From positions 62,001 to 126,000 of the forward strand of contig CATYZK010000001.1 in assembly GCA_958415665.1 (NCBI GenBank): 64,000 nt of DNA, written 5' to 3'. Positions 54,048 through 63,504 of this stretch are shown piece after piece. A program made the translations under genes and the position numbers. The notes beneath the pieces are model-generated. The model ran no database searches, was not told where the DNA came from, and saw nothing but the letters and a program-made list of their open reading frames with translations. Within the stretch, counting starts at the first letter, position 1. Every line of letters starts with the position of its first letter. This stretch comes from an uncultured Collinsella sp. Lineage in GTDB: Bacteria > Actinomycetota > Coriobacteriia > Coriobacteriales > Coriobacteriaceae.

Positions 54048-54866
54048 ATGGCTGAGATGACGCTTGAGGGTGTGGATGCTCATCCCGAGGACTCTGCGTA
54101 TGCCCTGGGTCGCGTGCATTCGATCGAGACGATGGGAACGGTCGACGGACCCGGCATCCGCTTTGTGGTGTTTGTTCAGGGCTGTCCCATGCGCTGTGCG
54201 TATTGCCACAATCCCGATACCTGGTCTGTTAACGGCGGCACGATGGTGACCGTCGAGCACCTTATGGACGAGTTCCAGAGCAACCATGAGTTCTACCGTA
54301 GCGGCGGCATTACCGTTTCGGGCGGCGAACCGCTCCTGCAGCCCGAGTTTTTGGCCGACCTGTTCCGTGCAATGCACAACAACCCCGATGGCCGCGTGCA
54401 TACCTGCCTAGACAGCTGCGGATATGCGTTTGACCCCAACCACCCCGAGAAGTTCGACGCTGTGCTCAACGAGACCGATATGGTGCTGCTCGACATTAAG
54501 CATGCCAATCCGGTTGAGCACAAAAAGTTGACCGGATGCGATCCTGCGCGCATTCTGGCGTTTGGCGATGAGCTTGCTCGTCGAAAGATCAAGGTCGTTA
54601 TCCGTCACGTGGTGGTGCCGGGCATTACCGACACGGTGGAGGAGTGTGAGGCGCTCGGCCGCTTGATTGCCCCGTGGCACAACGTGGTGGGTCTGGAAAT
54701 GCTGCCGTATCACACCATGGGTGTCGTCAAATATGAGCAGCTGGGGATCCCCTATAAGCTCGAGGGCGTGCCCCAGATGGATACCGCGCGCATGCCCGAG
54801 CTGCGCAACGCCGTCATGGCCGGCATGAAAAAGCGCCGCGCCGAACTCAAAAACGCCATCGGCTAG
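54048..54866 (+). CDS. pflA: Pyruvate formate-lyase activating enzyme
   Basis: 272-residue radical-SAM protein that abstracts H from the PFL glycine to make the radical. The 4Fe-4S motif CxxxCxxC is CPMRCAYC (about residues 46-53), with SGGEPLLQPEF (about 88) and the SAM-binding region following. Should act on Gly58 of the separate small subunit. It is 1.5 kb downstream, separated by DegV and a terminator, so it has its own promoter. Confidence 0.94.
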   Translation: MAEMTLEGVDAHPEDSAYALGRVHSIETMGTVDGPGIRFVVFVQGCPMRCAYCHNPDTWSVNGGTMVTVEHLMDEFQSNHEFYRSGGITVSGGEPLLQPEFLADLFRAMHNNPDGRVHTCLDSCGYAFDPNHPEKFDAVLNETDMVLLDIKHANPVEHKKLTGCDPARILAFGDELARRKIKVVIRHVVVPGITDTVEECEALGRLIAPWHNVVGLEMLPYHTMGVVKYEQLGIPYKLEGVPQMDTARMPELRNAVMAGMKKRRAELKNAIG

Positions 54867-54938
54867 CAGGGCATTCATTGGGGACAGACTTAAATGAGTG
54901 CCCCCGGGCACCTAGTTGATTGCTAAAGAGCCCCGTCA

Positions 54939-55005
54939 AGTTGCGGTGGAATAGTTCTTGTTTTTCGGCTTATGCCGCCCAAACAGGAACTATTTCACCG
55001 CAACT
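54939..55005. repeat. Inverted repeat, 23/25 bp arms (GTTGCGGTGAAATAG family)
   Basis: AGTTGCGGTGGAATAGTTCT... against 54981-55005; relative of 1785-1853. Confidence 0.8.
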
Positions 55006-55108
55006 GCGTTTTGGGCAAAGATGCGCAACGGAATCGGTGCTTTTGCATAGAAACGCCTGTTTATTGTTTAGAGACACCTTAAACGCGACTGAATATCTTT
55101 GGAAAGAA

Positions 55109-55294
55109 ATGCCTGCTATCGACATCGATGGCCGTACCTATGTCATGAGCGTCATGACATCGATGCCGTGGAACGACCGCTCGAGCGAGGTTACGGCCGC
55201 GATTGCAAAGGCGCTGTTTGATACGCGAGCTGCACTGGCTCAGCGTGTTCGTTTGGCGAGGTCAAACAAAATGCTGGTACCATACCGTGGTTGA
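55109..55294 (+). pseudogene. Remnant resembling the C-terminus of a class A beta-lactamase-like serine hydrolase
   Basis: A 61-residue frame (DGRTYVMSVMTSMPWNDRSS...) looks like the final strand and helix of a beta-lactamase-fold protein, without the catalytic parts. Upstream is a palindromic repeat and no matching N-terminus, so it is probably a decayed fragment. The assignment is tentative. Confidence 0.35.
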
Positions 55295-55321
55295 GAATTT
55301 CGTATAGGTTTGGGGAATGGT

Positions 55322-56062
55322 ATGGCTACCATCGCGATTATCGGTGCGCTCGAAAAAGAGATCATGCAGATTAAGGAAGAGCTGAGCGACGTTTGCGAGG
55401 CGCGGGAGGCAGGCTTGACCGTTGTGAGCGGTGAGCTCGACGGTCTGACAGTTGTCGCCACAACGGCGGGTATGGGCACGGTGAACGCCGCTGCTGCAAC
55501 ACAGCACCTCATTAGCAAGTATGCTCCGCAGGCTGTTGTGTTTTCGGGCATTGCGGGCGGTTTGAACCCCAAGCTCCATATCGACGACGTGGTCATTGGC
55601 AAACGCCTACGCTATCTGGATACCGATACCGCGCTTATCGCCGAGTCCGCACCGGGGCTCGAGGAGTTTGGCTCGACACCCGCGCTGGTCGATATTGCCG
55701 TCGACGTGCTTGCTGAGCGTGGGTTTGTTGACGCTTCGACAAATGCAGTCGCTTCGAACGAGGGCACCAAACAGTTCCTGGTCGGCACGATTGCCACGGG
55801 TAACCGCTTTGTGACGGGCGCCGCCATGCGCAACGACGCTATCGAGGCGACGCATGCCGATTGTGTCGGCATGGAGGGCGCGGCAATTGCCCATGTCGCA
55901 ACCAAAAATGGTGTCAATTGCCTGGTGCTGCGCGCTATCAGCGATAATTGTGACGAGGCGTACGATGCAATTTGCGACCGAGAGTTCGATCTGTTCGAGT
56001 ACGCGCGTGTCGCAAGTGACATCACGCTTGATATCGTCCGCCGCATTGCCGCTGCGCAATAG
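55322..56062 (+). CDS. mtnN: 5'-methylthioadenosine/S-adenosylhomocysteine nucleosidase
   Basis: 246-residue MTAN/Pfs: starts IAIIGALEKEI, has VFSGIAGGLNP (about residues 76-86) and MEGAAIAHVA (about 182-191) with the catalytic Asp in LVLRAISDNCD (about 207). Splits MTA/SAH to adenine and the thioribose or homocysteine ribose; feeds methionine salvage and AI-2. Start at 55322, not 55310. Followed after 38 bases by engB. Confidence 0.93.
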   Translation: MATIAIIGALEKEIMQIKEELSDVCEAREAGLTVVSGELDGLTVVATTAGMGTVNAAAATQHLISKYAPQAVVFSGIAGGLNPKLHIDDVVIGKRLRYLDTDTALIAESAPGLEEFGSTPALVDIAVDVLAERGFVDASTNAVASNEGTKQFLVGTIATGNRFVTGAAMRNDAIEATHADCVGMEGAAIAHVATKNGVNCLVLRAISDNCDEAYDAICDREFDLFEYARVASDITLDIVRRIAAAQ

Positions 56063-56100
56063 CGCGCTCTTTTGTAAGAACCTACGACCAAGGAGTGTCC

Positions 56101-56691
56101 ATGGCCGATTCCATTAACTACCAGCTTGCCAAGTTCGTCGCCAGCTACGGCAAGGTTTCGCAGATTCCCGAGTCCACCTGCCCCGAGGTGAGCTTTGTCG
56201 GCCGCTCCAACGTGGGCAAGTCGTCGATTATGAACAAGCTCTTTGGTCGCAAGAACCTGGTCAAGGTTTCCAGTACGCCGGGCAAGACGAGCAACATCAA
56301 CTTCTTTGAGGCCGACGACGTGCATTTCGTGGACCTGCCGGGTTACGGTTTCGCCCGTCGCTCCAAGGCCGAGCGTGACCGCTGGGCAGAACTTATCGGC
56401 GACTTCTTCGACTCGGAGCGCAGCTTTAACCTAGTCGTGTCGCTGGTGGATATTCGTCACGACCCGAGCAAGCTCGATCACGACATGATCGACTATCTGC
56501 AGGGCAACGAGTTCAACTTTATCGTCTGCCTCACCAAAGCCGACAAGCTCAGCCGCACCCAGCAGGCCCGCCAGGCAGCAGCCATCAAAAAGCAGCTCAA
56601 CGTCCCGGCCGAGAATGTAATCATCACGAGCTCCCAGACCGGCGTGGGTATCGACGAGCTCAAGCGCCGCATTGCCGAGGCGTGCCTCTAA
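56101..56691 (+). CDS. engB: Ribosome-biogenesis GTPase EngB/YsxC
   Basis: 196-residue small GTPase: G1 GRSNVGKSS (about 37-45), G2 region TPGKT, G3 DLPGYGFA (about 80), G4 TKADK (about 142). Needed for large-subunit maturation. RBS AAGGAG before ATG 56101. Likely co-transcribed with mtnN. Confidence 0.95.
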   Translation: MADSINYQLAKFVASYGKVSQIPESTCPEVSFVGRSNVGKSSIMNKLFGRKNLVKVSSTPGKTSNINFFEADDVHFVDLPGYGFARRSKAERDRWAELIGDFFDSERSFNLVVSLVDIRHDPSKLDHDMIDYLQGNEFNFIVCLTKADKLSRTQQARQAAAIKKQLNVPAENVIITSSQTGVGIDELKRRIAEACL

Positions 56692-56798
56692 TAGGTGCTT
56701 CAGTCTAGCAAGAGTCCCTACCAATAAAAAGCCAAACTATCAGCCCGGCGCCCCTTCAAAGCGTGGGCCCCTGTGGACATCCTCAGCAAGGTAGGCGC

Positions 56799-56930
56799 AG
56801 GGACGGTCGGGATGTTCCCTCAAAATCATTCCGCAGCGCGAAGGCCCCTTGTCCGTCGCTCCGAAGGAGCAGGACAAGGGGCCTTCATGCGCGAGGACGA
56901 TTTTGAGGGAACACCCCGACCATCCCGGAC
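56799..56930. repeat. Nested long hairpin element, copy C (inverted)
   Basis: Outer GGGATGTTCCCTCAAAATC / GATTTTGAGGGAACACCCC, inner AAGGCCCCTTGTCC/GGACAAGGGGCCTT; the ATTCCGCAG and CATGCGCGAGGACG parts show it is reversed relative to A, B and D. Between convergent engB and thrB. Confidence 0.88.
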
Positions 56931-56949
56931 AGGTATATGGGGAGGATGT

Positions 56950-57831
56950 CTACAGGTATTCGATCTGGGCGCCTTCCGTGTCGCACGTCAGGATATGCGT
57001 ATCGCACTTGGGGAACTGCTCACGCAACTTGACCTGCAGGAACTTGGCGACGATGGTGTCGTCGGTCACGGCCATGAGGGTCGAGCCGGAGCCACTGATC
57101 CAGATGGTCTTGGCACCGCCGTTGAGGCAAGTGTCGCGCACGGCGTTGTAGTCGGGGATCAGGCGGCGACGATAGGGCTCCTGAATGCGGTCATCGTTGG
57201 CGGCGGCAATCAGGTTCAGGTCACCGGTCTCCAGGCCGCGCGTCATGCCGGCGATGCGGCCCATCTGCCATACGGCGGTGGAAAGCGGAATCTCCTGCGG
57301 CACGACCTTGCGCGCCTCACTCGTGTGCACCTCGTAGGGTGGAATGACGGTAATAAAACGCAGGCGATCGCTCACCTCGTAGCGCAGGCACTGGGGGAGC
57401 GAATCGGTCGGCGTAAAGGAGCAGACGGCGCCGCCCAGGATAGCGGGGGCGACGTTATCGGGATGGCCCTCGACCTCGGTGGCAATGCGGACGAGCTCGG
57501 CGCGGTCGACGGTGTGGCCCGTCAGCGCGGCGGCGGCCATAATGCCGGCGACAACGCAGGTGGAGCTGGAACCCAGGCCACGAGCGACGGGAACGTCAGT
57601 CTGAATGTCGATGGCGACGGGGAAGGCCGGCTCGCCCCATGCGGCCAGCGCATCCACAAAGCTCACGTAGACTAGGTTGTTCTCGTTTTGGAATTCCTCG
57701 GGGCAGCCCGTGATGGTGAGCTTGTCGGCGCGCTCGAAGGTGAAGTGCGAGTAAAGGCTGACGGCCATGCCGAGGGTATCGTAGCCGATGCCCAAGTTGG
57801 CGCTTGTTGCTGGGACGGTGATCTTGATCAT
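56950..57831 (-). CDS. thrB: Homoserine kinase
   Basis: 293-residue GHMP kinase phosphorylating homoserine in threonine synthesis. ATP loop PVARGLGSSSTCVVAG (about residues 86-101), N-terminal VPATSANLGIGYDTLG. RBS AGGAGA before ATG. Downstream of thrC on the same strand but separated by a 200-base gap containing a large hairpin. Confidence 0.95.
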   Translation of the reverse strand: MIKITVPATSANLGIGYDTLGMAVSLYSHFTFERADKLTITGCPEEFQNENNLVYVSFVDALAAWGEPAFPVAIDIQTDVPVARGLGSSSTCVVAGIMAAAALTGHTVDRAELVRIATEVEGHPDNVAPAILGGAVCSFTPTDSLPQCLRYEVSDRLRFITVIPPYEVHTSEARKVVPQEIPLSTAVWQMGRIAGMTRGLETGDLNLIAAANDDRIQEPYRRRLIPDYNAVRDTCLNGGAKTIWISGSGSTLMAVTDDTIVAKFLQVKLREQFPKCDTHILTCDTEGAQIEYL

Positions 57832-57846
57832 GGGAATCTCCTGGGC

Positions 57847-57952
57847 GGTCTGCCTGTTTAGTTCGCTGCTCGGGCAGTCCTGGCTCGCTCGGAAAGCACA
57901 TTAAGTGCTTTCCGGCTCGTGCGGAACTCGCGACGAACTAAACAGGCAGACC
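57847..57952. repeat. Perfect 19-bp inverted repeat with inner stem, upstream of thrB
   Basis: GGTCTGCCTGTTTAGTTCG (57847-57865) and 57934-57952 are exact complements; GGAAAGCAC/GTGCTTTCC (57891-57899, 57905-57913) lies inside. It would form in the thrB leader: a possible attenuator, or an insertion. Confidence 0.8.
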
Positions 57953-57987
57953 CGCATGTCAGCTCGTCATCATCCCGGTGGGTTTCT

Positions 57988-58023
57988 GATAAAAGAAGGT
58001 GCGCCGGCTTTCGCCGGCGCTTA
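57988..58023 (-). terminator. Terminator after thrC
   Basis: On the minus strand AAGCGCCGGC-gaaa-GCCGGCGC then CTTCTTTT. Confidence 0.75.
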
Positions 58024-58033
58024 ATTAAGGGGT

Positions 58034-59551
58034 TTAGTTGGTGCTCATTCGTTTTGCTGCGGACTCGACGTAGCTTGCCATCTCATCGACGTCGCAGACG
58101 GCTTCGAAGCGGACGGGTTTGGATTCGAGTTCGGCGAGCTGGGTCGGGGCGACCGTGTTGGTTGCCTGCTCGAGCACGCGCATGGCCTCAAAGTCGTCCT
58201 CGGGAACGTTGAGCCCCAGGGCGTCGCAGCAGGCGCGCGGGAACTTGTAGGGGCTGGCGGTCGAAAGCAGCACGCGGGCCTTGGCGCCCTCGGCGGGGGC
58301 GACCTGCTCAAAGACGTGATAGCCGCAAGCGGTGTGCGGGTCGATCACGTAGCCGTTCGCGTCCCAGCAGCTCTTGATGGCAGCGCGGACCTCGTCCTCG
58401 CTGGCCCAGCCGCAGCCAAACACGCTCTGAATCTTGGCCAGCAGCTCGGCGGGCACCTCGTAGCGACCAGTCTGGGCAAGCTGCTCCATAAGGCCGGCAA
58501 CGAGCTCGCAGTCGCCATCGGACAGGAAGTAGAGCATGCGTTCCAGGTTGGAGCTGATGAGGATGTCCATCGACGGCGAGATAGTCGTGAAGAACGGACG
58601 GTTGCGGTCGTAGACGCCGGTGGTCAGGAAGTCGGCAAGCACGTTGTTCTTGTCGCTCGCGACGATGAGCTTGGCGACGGGCAGACCCATGCGCTTGGCG
58701 TAGTAGCCGGCCAGGATATCGCCAAAGTTGCCAGTCGGCACGCAGAACTCAACGGCGTCGCCGGCCACAATGGCGCCGGCGCGCAGCAGTTGCGCATAGG
58801 CGGCAAAGTAGTAGACGACCTGCGGTACCAGACGGCCGACATTGATGGAGTTGGCGCTCGAAAGCACTGTGCCAGCGGCCTCCAGGCGCTCGGCAAGCTT
58901 CTTATCGGCAAAGATGCGCTTGACGGCGCTCTGGGCGTCGTCAAAGTTGCCGCGGATGCCGCAGACAGCGACGTTGTCGCCCTCCTGCGTGGACATCTGC
59001 AGGTTCTGGACGCGGCTGACCTTGCCCTCGGGATAAAAGACAGTGATGCCCGTGCCCGGAGCGTCGGCAAAGCCGGCAAGTGCTGCCTTGCCCGTGTCGC
59101 CCGACGTGGCGGTGACGATCATGATGCGCTCGGCGCCGCCGTCCTTGGCAGAGGTGCGGGCCATCAGGCGGGGGAGCATCTGCAGGGCGACGTCCTTAAA
59201 GGCGCTCGTGGGGCCGCCAAAGAGTTCCATCACATAGGTTTGCGGGGCGTCGGCGCCCGGTGCGGCGTCGAGTTTGACGAGCGGCGTAACCTCTTCGCTC
59301 GCGAACGTGCCTCGGTATGCCTCATTCACACAGGCCGAAATTTCTTCGGCCGTGTAATCATTCAGTAACATTCCCAACACATCTTGAGCGATTTCAAAGT
59401 ACGATTTATCTGCAAGCGAGCTGATATCGACCTGCTGGGTGCCGAGCTCGTCCGAGACAAACAAACCCCCGTCGGGAGCGATACCGGTACGGATGGCCAC
59501 CTTACTTGAGCACGATAAAGTGCGTCCTCGTGTACTATGATAAGTTCCCAT
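58034..59551 (-). CDS. thrC: Threonine synthase
   Basis: 505-residue PLP enzyme converting O-phosphohomoserine to threonine. PLP lysine in GGPTSAFKDVALQ (about residue 119); VTATSGDTGKAAL follows (about 150). The ~500-residue length is the longer type. RBS GAGGAG precedes ATG. Divergent from lysC, whose start is 105 bases away. Confidence 0.94.
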   Translation of the reverse strand: MGTYHSTRGRTLSCSSKVAIRTGIAPDGGLFVSDELGTQQVDISSLADKSYFEIAQDVLGMLLNDYTAEEISACVNEAYRGTFASEEVTPLVKLDAAPGADAPQTYVMELFGGPTSAFKDVALQMLPRLMARTSAKDGGAERIMIVTATSGDTGKAALAGFADAPGTGITVFYPEGKVSRVQNLQMSTQEGDNVAVCGIRGNFDDAQSAVKRIFADKKLAERLEAAGTVLSSANSINVGRLVPQVVYYFAAYAQLLRAGAIVAGDAVEFCVPTGNFGDILAGYYAKRMGLPVAKLIVASDKNNVLADFLTTGVYDRNRPFFTTISPSMDILISSNLERMLYFLSDGDCELVAGLMEQLAQTGRYEVPAELLAKIQSVFGCGWASEDEVRAAIKSCWDANGYVIDPHTACGYHVFEQVAPAEGAKARVLLSTASPYKFPRACCDALGLNVPEDDFEAMRVLEQATNTVAPTQLAELESKPVRFEAVCDVDEMASYVESAAKRMSTN

Positions 59552-59655
59552 ATAACACTGCTCCTCGGATGCCTTGGTCCCAATCAGTGAAACAATGGTA
59601 TCAGAGCGCGCAAAATAGGTTCGCAGAGGCTTTTTAGAAAGGTAACCTCAAGCCC

Positions 59656-61044
59656 ATGATTAAGATTGCCAAGTTTGGCGGCTCGTCGGTCGCCGATGCC
59701 GAACACTTCAAGAAGATCAAGGCCATTGTCGACGCCGACCCTGCCCGCCGTTTTGTGGTGGTTTCTGCCTGCGGTCGCCGCTTTAAGGGCGACACCAAGG
59801 TGACCGACCTGCTCTACCTGGTCAACGCGCACGTCAAGTATCACGTGTCGTGTGAGGAGCTGCTCGAGGACATCGGCCAGCGCTACTTTGATATCGCCGA
59901 CGAGCTGGGGCTCACCTATCCCATCCGCGAGGAGTTCGCGGCCTTTGCCGAGCGCGCCCGCTCGGGCGGCTACTCCACCGAGGAGCTCGTGAGCCGCGGT
60001 GAGTACTTCACCGCTCGCCTGATGGCCGAGTACCTGGGTTTGCCGTTCCTGGACGCCGCGACGGTTGTGGCGTTCCATCACGACGGCACGCTCAGCATGA
60101 ACCGTACCTCCGAGCTGGTGCAGGAGTACGGTCAGCGGGGCGGCTTCGTTATGCCTGGCTTCTACGGCGCGACGCGTGAGGGGCAGATCAAGCTGCTCGA
60201 CCGTGGCGGCGGCGATATTTCCGGTTCGATCCTGGCCAAGTGCTTGGGCGCCGATCTATACGAGAACTGGACCGACGTCTCGGGCTTCTACTCTGCTGAC
60301 CCGCGCATCGTGCCCGAGGCTCAGCCCATTGCGCGCGTTACCTACGAGGAGCTGCGCGAGCTTTCGTACATGGGCGCAAGCGTCCTGCACGAGGAGGCCG
60401 TGTTCCCCGTACGCGAGGCGGGCATTCCGCTGGTCATCAAGAACACCAACGCGCCGCAGGACCCTGGCACCATCATTAGCGAGACGGCTGACGAGGGTGA
60501 GGCAGAGCCCATCATTACCGGCGTGACCGGCAAACGCGGTTTTGTCGCCATCAATGTGGCCCGCGACCGCACCAAGCCCCGTGTCGGCTTTATGCGCCGC
60601 GCGCTTTCGGTGTTCGAGCGCTATGACGTTTCCGTTGAGCACATGCCCACCGGCGTCGACCGCTTTGGCGCCGTGGTGCAGGAGCGGGACGTTCACGATT
60701 CGCTGTACTCGCTTGTGGGCGACATTCAACAGGAGGTCGAGCCGCTCGAGATCGAGGTTGTCGAGGGCTTGGCGCTTATCGCTACCGTTGGCCGCAACCT
60801 GCGCGGTCGTGCTGGCATCTCTGGCCACCTGTTTGGCATGCTTGGCCAGGCGGGCGTGAGCGTGCGTATGATTTCGCAGAGCTGCGACGAGATCAACATC
60901 ATTATCGGCGTCGAGGAGAAAGACTTCGACCTGGCGATTCAGACCATTTACCGTGCCTTCTCCGACGAAAACGGCATTGTGAAGGTCTCCGACCTGGAGG
61001 CTCCCGCGCCGGCCGATCCCGCCCTGGCAGCCCTCCACAAGTAG
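59656..61044 (+). CDS. lysC: Aspartate kinase
   Basis: 462-residue enzyme, first step of the aspartate family: KFGGSSVADAEH at the N-terminus, then the kinase domain to about residue 290 and tandem ACT domains (about 300-450) that normally bind lysine or threonine. GFYGATREGQIKLLDRGGGDISG (about 168-190) is the substrate region. RBS weak (GAAAGGT). Divergent from thrC. Precedes asd by 173 bases. Confidence 0.95.
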   Translation: MIKIAKFGGSSVADAEHFKKIKAIVDADPARRFVVVSACGRRFKGDTKVTDLLYLVNAHVKYHVSCEELLEDIGQRYFDIADELGLTYPIREEFAAFAERARSGGYSTEELVSRGEYFTARLMAEYLGLPFLDAATVVAFHHDGTLSMNRTSELVQEYGQRGGFVMPGFYGATREGQIKLLDRGGGDISGSILAKCLGADLYENWTDVSGFYSADPRIVPEAQPIARVTYEELRELSYMGASVLHEEAVFPVREAGIPLVIKNTNAPQDPGTIISETADEGEAEPIITGVTGKRGFVAINVARDRTKPRVGFMRRALSVFERYDVSVEHMPTGVDRFGAVVQERDVHDSLYSLVGDIQQEVEPLEIEVVEGLALIATVGRNLRGRAGISGHLFGMLGQAGVSVRMISQSCDEINIIIGVEEKDFDLAIQTIYRAFSDENGIVKVSDLEAPAPADPALAALHK

Positions 61045-61217
61045 TTACCATCCCGGTAGATTTTTAGGATGTCCCAAAAATCTACAGCGGGGCGTTTCGT
61101 TTCGGTTTCGTTTCGACGGGGCGGGTTTTGTGTCCGCCCCGTTCTTGTATAAACTGGGCAAGAATATCTGGCCTGCTTGGCGTGCGGGCGATAGCCACAA
61201 CCTTTAAAGGGGGAAGC

Positions 61218-62243
61218 ATGAAACAGTACACGGTTGCTATTTTGGGCGCGACGGGAGCCGTGGGCACCCAGATGCTCGAGTGCCTCAACGAGCAGGAGTT
61301 TCCGGTCGGCAAGCTCAAACTGCTAGCGAGCGCGCGCTCTGCGGGCAAGACCGTCGAGTTCCGCGGCGAGCAGGTTGTGATCGAAGAGGCTTGCCCCGAG
61401 GCCTTTGAGGGCTGCGACATCGTACTCGGCGCTGCCGGCGACGATATCGCCAAGGAGCTGCTGCCCGAAGCTGTCAAGCGCGGCGCCGTCGTGGTAGACA
61501 ACAGCCACGCCTTCCGTATGGATCCCGAGGTACCGCTGGTCGTGCCCGAGATCAACGCCGACGACATCAAGTGGCATCACGGCCTTATCGCCAACCCCAA
61601 CTGCGCGACCATCATCGGCCTGGTTCCCACGTGGCCGCTGCATCAGCTCGCCGGCGTAAAGCGCATGATCGTCTCGACGTATCAGGCGGCTTCGGGTGCC
61701 GGCGCTCCCGGTATGGCCGAGCTCGAGGCTCAGTTGGCCGCCCTGGGCCGCGGCGAGGAGATTCCCGAGCCGCGTGCATTTGCCGCCCAGCTGGCGAGCA
61801 ACCTGATTCCGCAGATCGGCGGCGTCAAGGAGGAAGGCTTTACTTCCGAGGAAATGAAGCTGCAAAACGAGGGCCGCAAGATTATGCACCTGCCCGAGCT
61901 GCGCGTGAACTGCACCTGCGTGCGCGTGCCGGTGCTGCGTTCGCATTCCGAGAGCATTACGCTCGAGTTTGAGCGCGACATTACGGTCGAGGAGGCCCGT
62001 GCCGCGCTGGCTGCCGCTCCGGGCGTGAAGCTGGTTGACGATATGAGCGCCGAGGATGCGCACGATCGCTTCCCCATGCCGATGGATACCTCCGACCAGG
62101 ACCTGATCTGGGTCGGTCGCGTGCGTCGCGACATTTCGAACCCCGAGGCCGCGCGTGGCATCACCTTCTGGTGCTGCGGCGACCAAATCCGTAAGGGCGC
62201 GGCAACCAACGCCGTCCAGATTGCTAAGCTGCTCTGCGAGTAG
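61218..62243 (+). CDS. asd: Aspartate-semialdehyde dehydrogenase
   Basis: 341-residue NADP enzyme: N-terminal GATGAVGTQM, catalytic Cys in NPNCATII (about residue 131), PIGGVKEEGFTSEE-type segment (IGGVKEEGFTSEE, about 200). Converts aspartyl phosphate to the semialdehyde. ATG at 61218 with AAGGGGGAA RBS is chosen; earlier in-frame ATG at 61128 is unlikely. Confidence 0.95.
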   Translation: MKQYTVAILGATGAVGTQMLECLNEQEFPVGKLKLLASARSAGKTVEFRGEQVVIEEACPEAFEGCDIVLGAAGDDIAKELLPEAVKRGAVVVDNSHAFRMDPEVPLVVPEINADDIKWHHGLIANPNCATIIGLVPTWPLHQLAGVKRMIVSTYQAASGAGAPGMAELEAQLAALGRGEEIPEPRAFAAQLASNLIPQIGGVKEEGFTSEEMKLQNEGRKIMHLPELRVNCTCVRVPVLRSHSESITLEFERDITVEEARAALAAAPGVKLVDDMSAEDAHDRFPMPMDTSDQDLIWVGRVRRDISNPEAARGITFWCCGDQIRKGAATNAVQIAKLLCE

Positions 62244-62249
62244 TGCGAC

Positions 62250-62388
62250 CTGTCCGGCGGGGGCCGGGCTTAGTTTTCAGAACGTCCTCGACCATGTGTG
62301 GCGCCTTGTCCTGCTCCTTCGGAGCCGCGGACAAGGCGCCACACAGGTCTGCGGAGTGTTATGAAAACTAAGCCCGGCCCCTGCCTGC
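62250..62388. repeat. Nested long hairpin element, copy D
   Basis: GGGGCCGGGCTTAGTTTTCA / TGAAAACTAAGCCCGGCCCC outer arms, inner TGTGGCGCCTTGTC/GACAAGGCGCCACA; ACGTCCTCG..CATG and CTGCGGAGTG conserved. Follows asd. Confidence 0.88.
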
Positions 62389-62503
62389 GGTGACTCGGCT
62401 GCGAGCGGCCTGCGATGGGGCCGTTGCTGGTTGGGGCCGCTGGGCTGATGTGGGGGCACGTGGCCGTTGCAGGTCCTGGTCCCGGCGGCGGCCCCGGCGC
62501 TTC

Positions 62504-62640
62504 GCGCCTGCCGCCTTGGGGGACTGCGGGGCGCGGCCGGCAGCTGCGGCGCGTTGCGCCTGCTGCCTGCGGGGACTTTGGGGTCGTGCGGCAGCTGCGG
62601 CGCTGTCGCGCCTGCTGCCTTGGGTGACTTTGGGGTCGAT
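62504..62640. repeat. 52-bp tandem repeat, about 2.6 units
   Basis: Units beginning GCGCCTG(C/T)(T/C)GCC start at 62504, 62556 and 62608; each contains GGGGACT and GCAGCTGCGGCGC. Very GC-rich, just upstream of the ogt promoter. Confidence 0.75.
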
Positions 62641-62697
62641 TGGGGTTGTCTGCACAATTCGCGGTATTATGTTGCGGAGTTTTGAAAGGAGCCGCTG

Positions 62698-63276
62698 GTG
62701 GTCACGACGACGTTTGCTTCGCCTTTGGGCGAAATCCTGCTTGCCGCTGATGGCCGCGGTTTGACGGGGCTTTGGTTTGAGGGGCAGGAGCACTTTGGTT
62801 CCACGCTTCTCCGGGAAGACTCCGAACATGTTGAAGGCGCCGACGCGGTTTCCGGTACCGGTGGCATGTTGTCGGTGAGTCCGGCAAATGGCGCGGCTTC
62901 TTCGGTGCTTGAGCGTTCTTGGGCTTGGCTGAATGCTTATTTTGCGGGGCAGGAGCCTCGGTTTACGCCGCCGTTGCATTTGATTGGTACGGCGTTTCAG
63001 CGCGAGGTTTGGTTCGAGCTGCTTTCTATTCCGCGTGGCGACGTTGCTACGTATGGCGAGATTGCCCAGCGTATTGCGGCCAAGCATCGTGTGCCGGGAA
63101 ACGAAGGCCCCGTCGTGTCTCCCCGTGCTGTGGGGGCTGCGGTTGCGCGCAATCCCATTTCGATCATCGTGCCGTGCCATCGCGTGGTCGCTGCCGACGG
63201 CTCGCTTAACGGATATGCCGGCGGGCTTGATCGCAAGGAGTGGCTGCTTCGGCTTGAGGGCGCGTACGAGGAATAA
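62698..63276 (+). CDS. ogt: Methylated-DNA--protein-cysteine methyltransferase
   Basis: 192-residue O6-alkylguanine repair protein. The acceptor cysteine is in the IIVPCHRV motif (about residue 161), after the DNA-binding helix (RGDVATYGEIAQRI). Suicide transfer of the alkyl group. GTG start with AAAGGAG RBS. The N-terminal domain is short and Ogt-like with a poorly conserved insert (about 45-75). Confidence 0.93.
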   Translation: MVTTTFASPLGEILLAADGRGLTGLWFEGQEHFGSTLLREDSEHVEGADAVSGTGGMLSVSPANGAASSVLERSWAWLNAYFAGQEPRFTPPLHLIGTAFQREVWFELLSIPRGDVATYGEIAQRIAAKHRVPGNEGPVVSPRAVGAAVARNPISIIVPCHRVVAADGSLNGYAGGLDRKEWLLRLEGAYEE

Positions 63277-63299
63277 CGCTCGAACGCTTTGCATAACTA

Positions 63300-63345
63300 G
63301 GACGCCGCAAAAGGACGAGCCTCCGTCCTTCCGCGGCCGGTATGC
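63300..63345 (+). terminator. Probable hairpin terminator after ogt
   Basis: GCCGCaaAAGGACG / CGTCCTTccGCGGC stem; no clear T-run. Confidence 0.5.
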
Positions 63346-63504
63346 GTCCGGGCGCTCGGCATCGGCGCCTTAAGTTTGGCTAAGCCACATCCTGCGTATT
63401 TAAAAACGCGCAGGTTGAGCAGCTAAGGCTGCGCTAAGGCGGTTGACGGTACGCTATCATCGGCAGTATCGAAACCTGTAGAGCCATGCGCCAAAGGAGC
63501 AACT

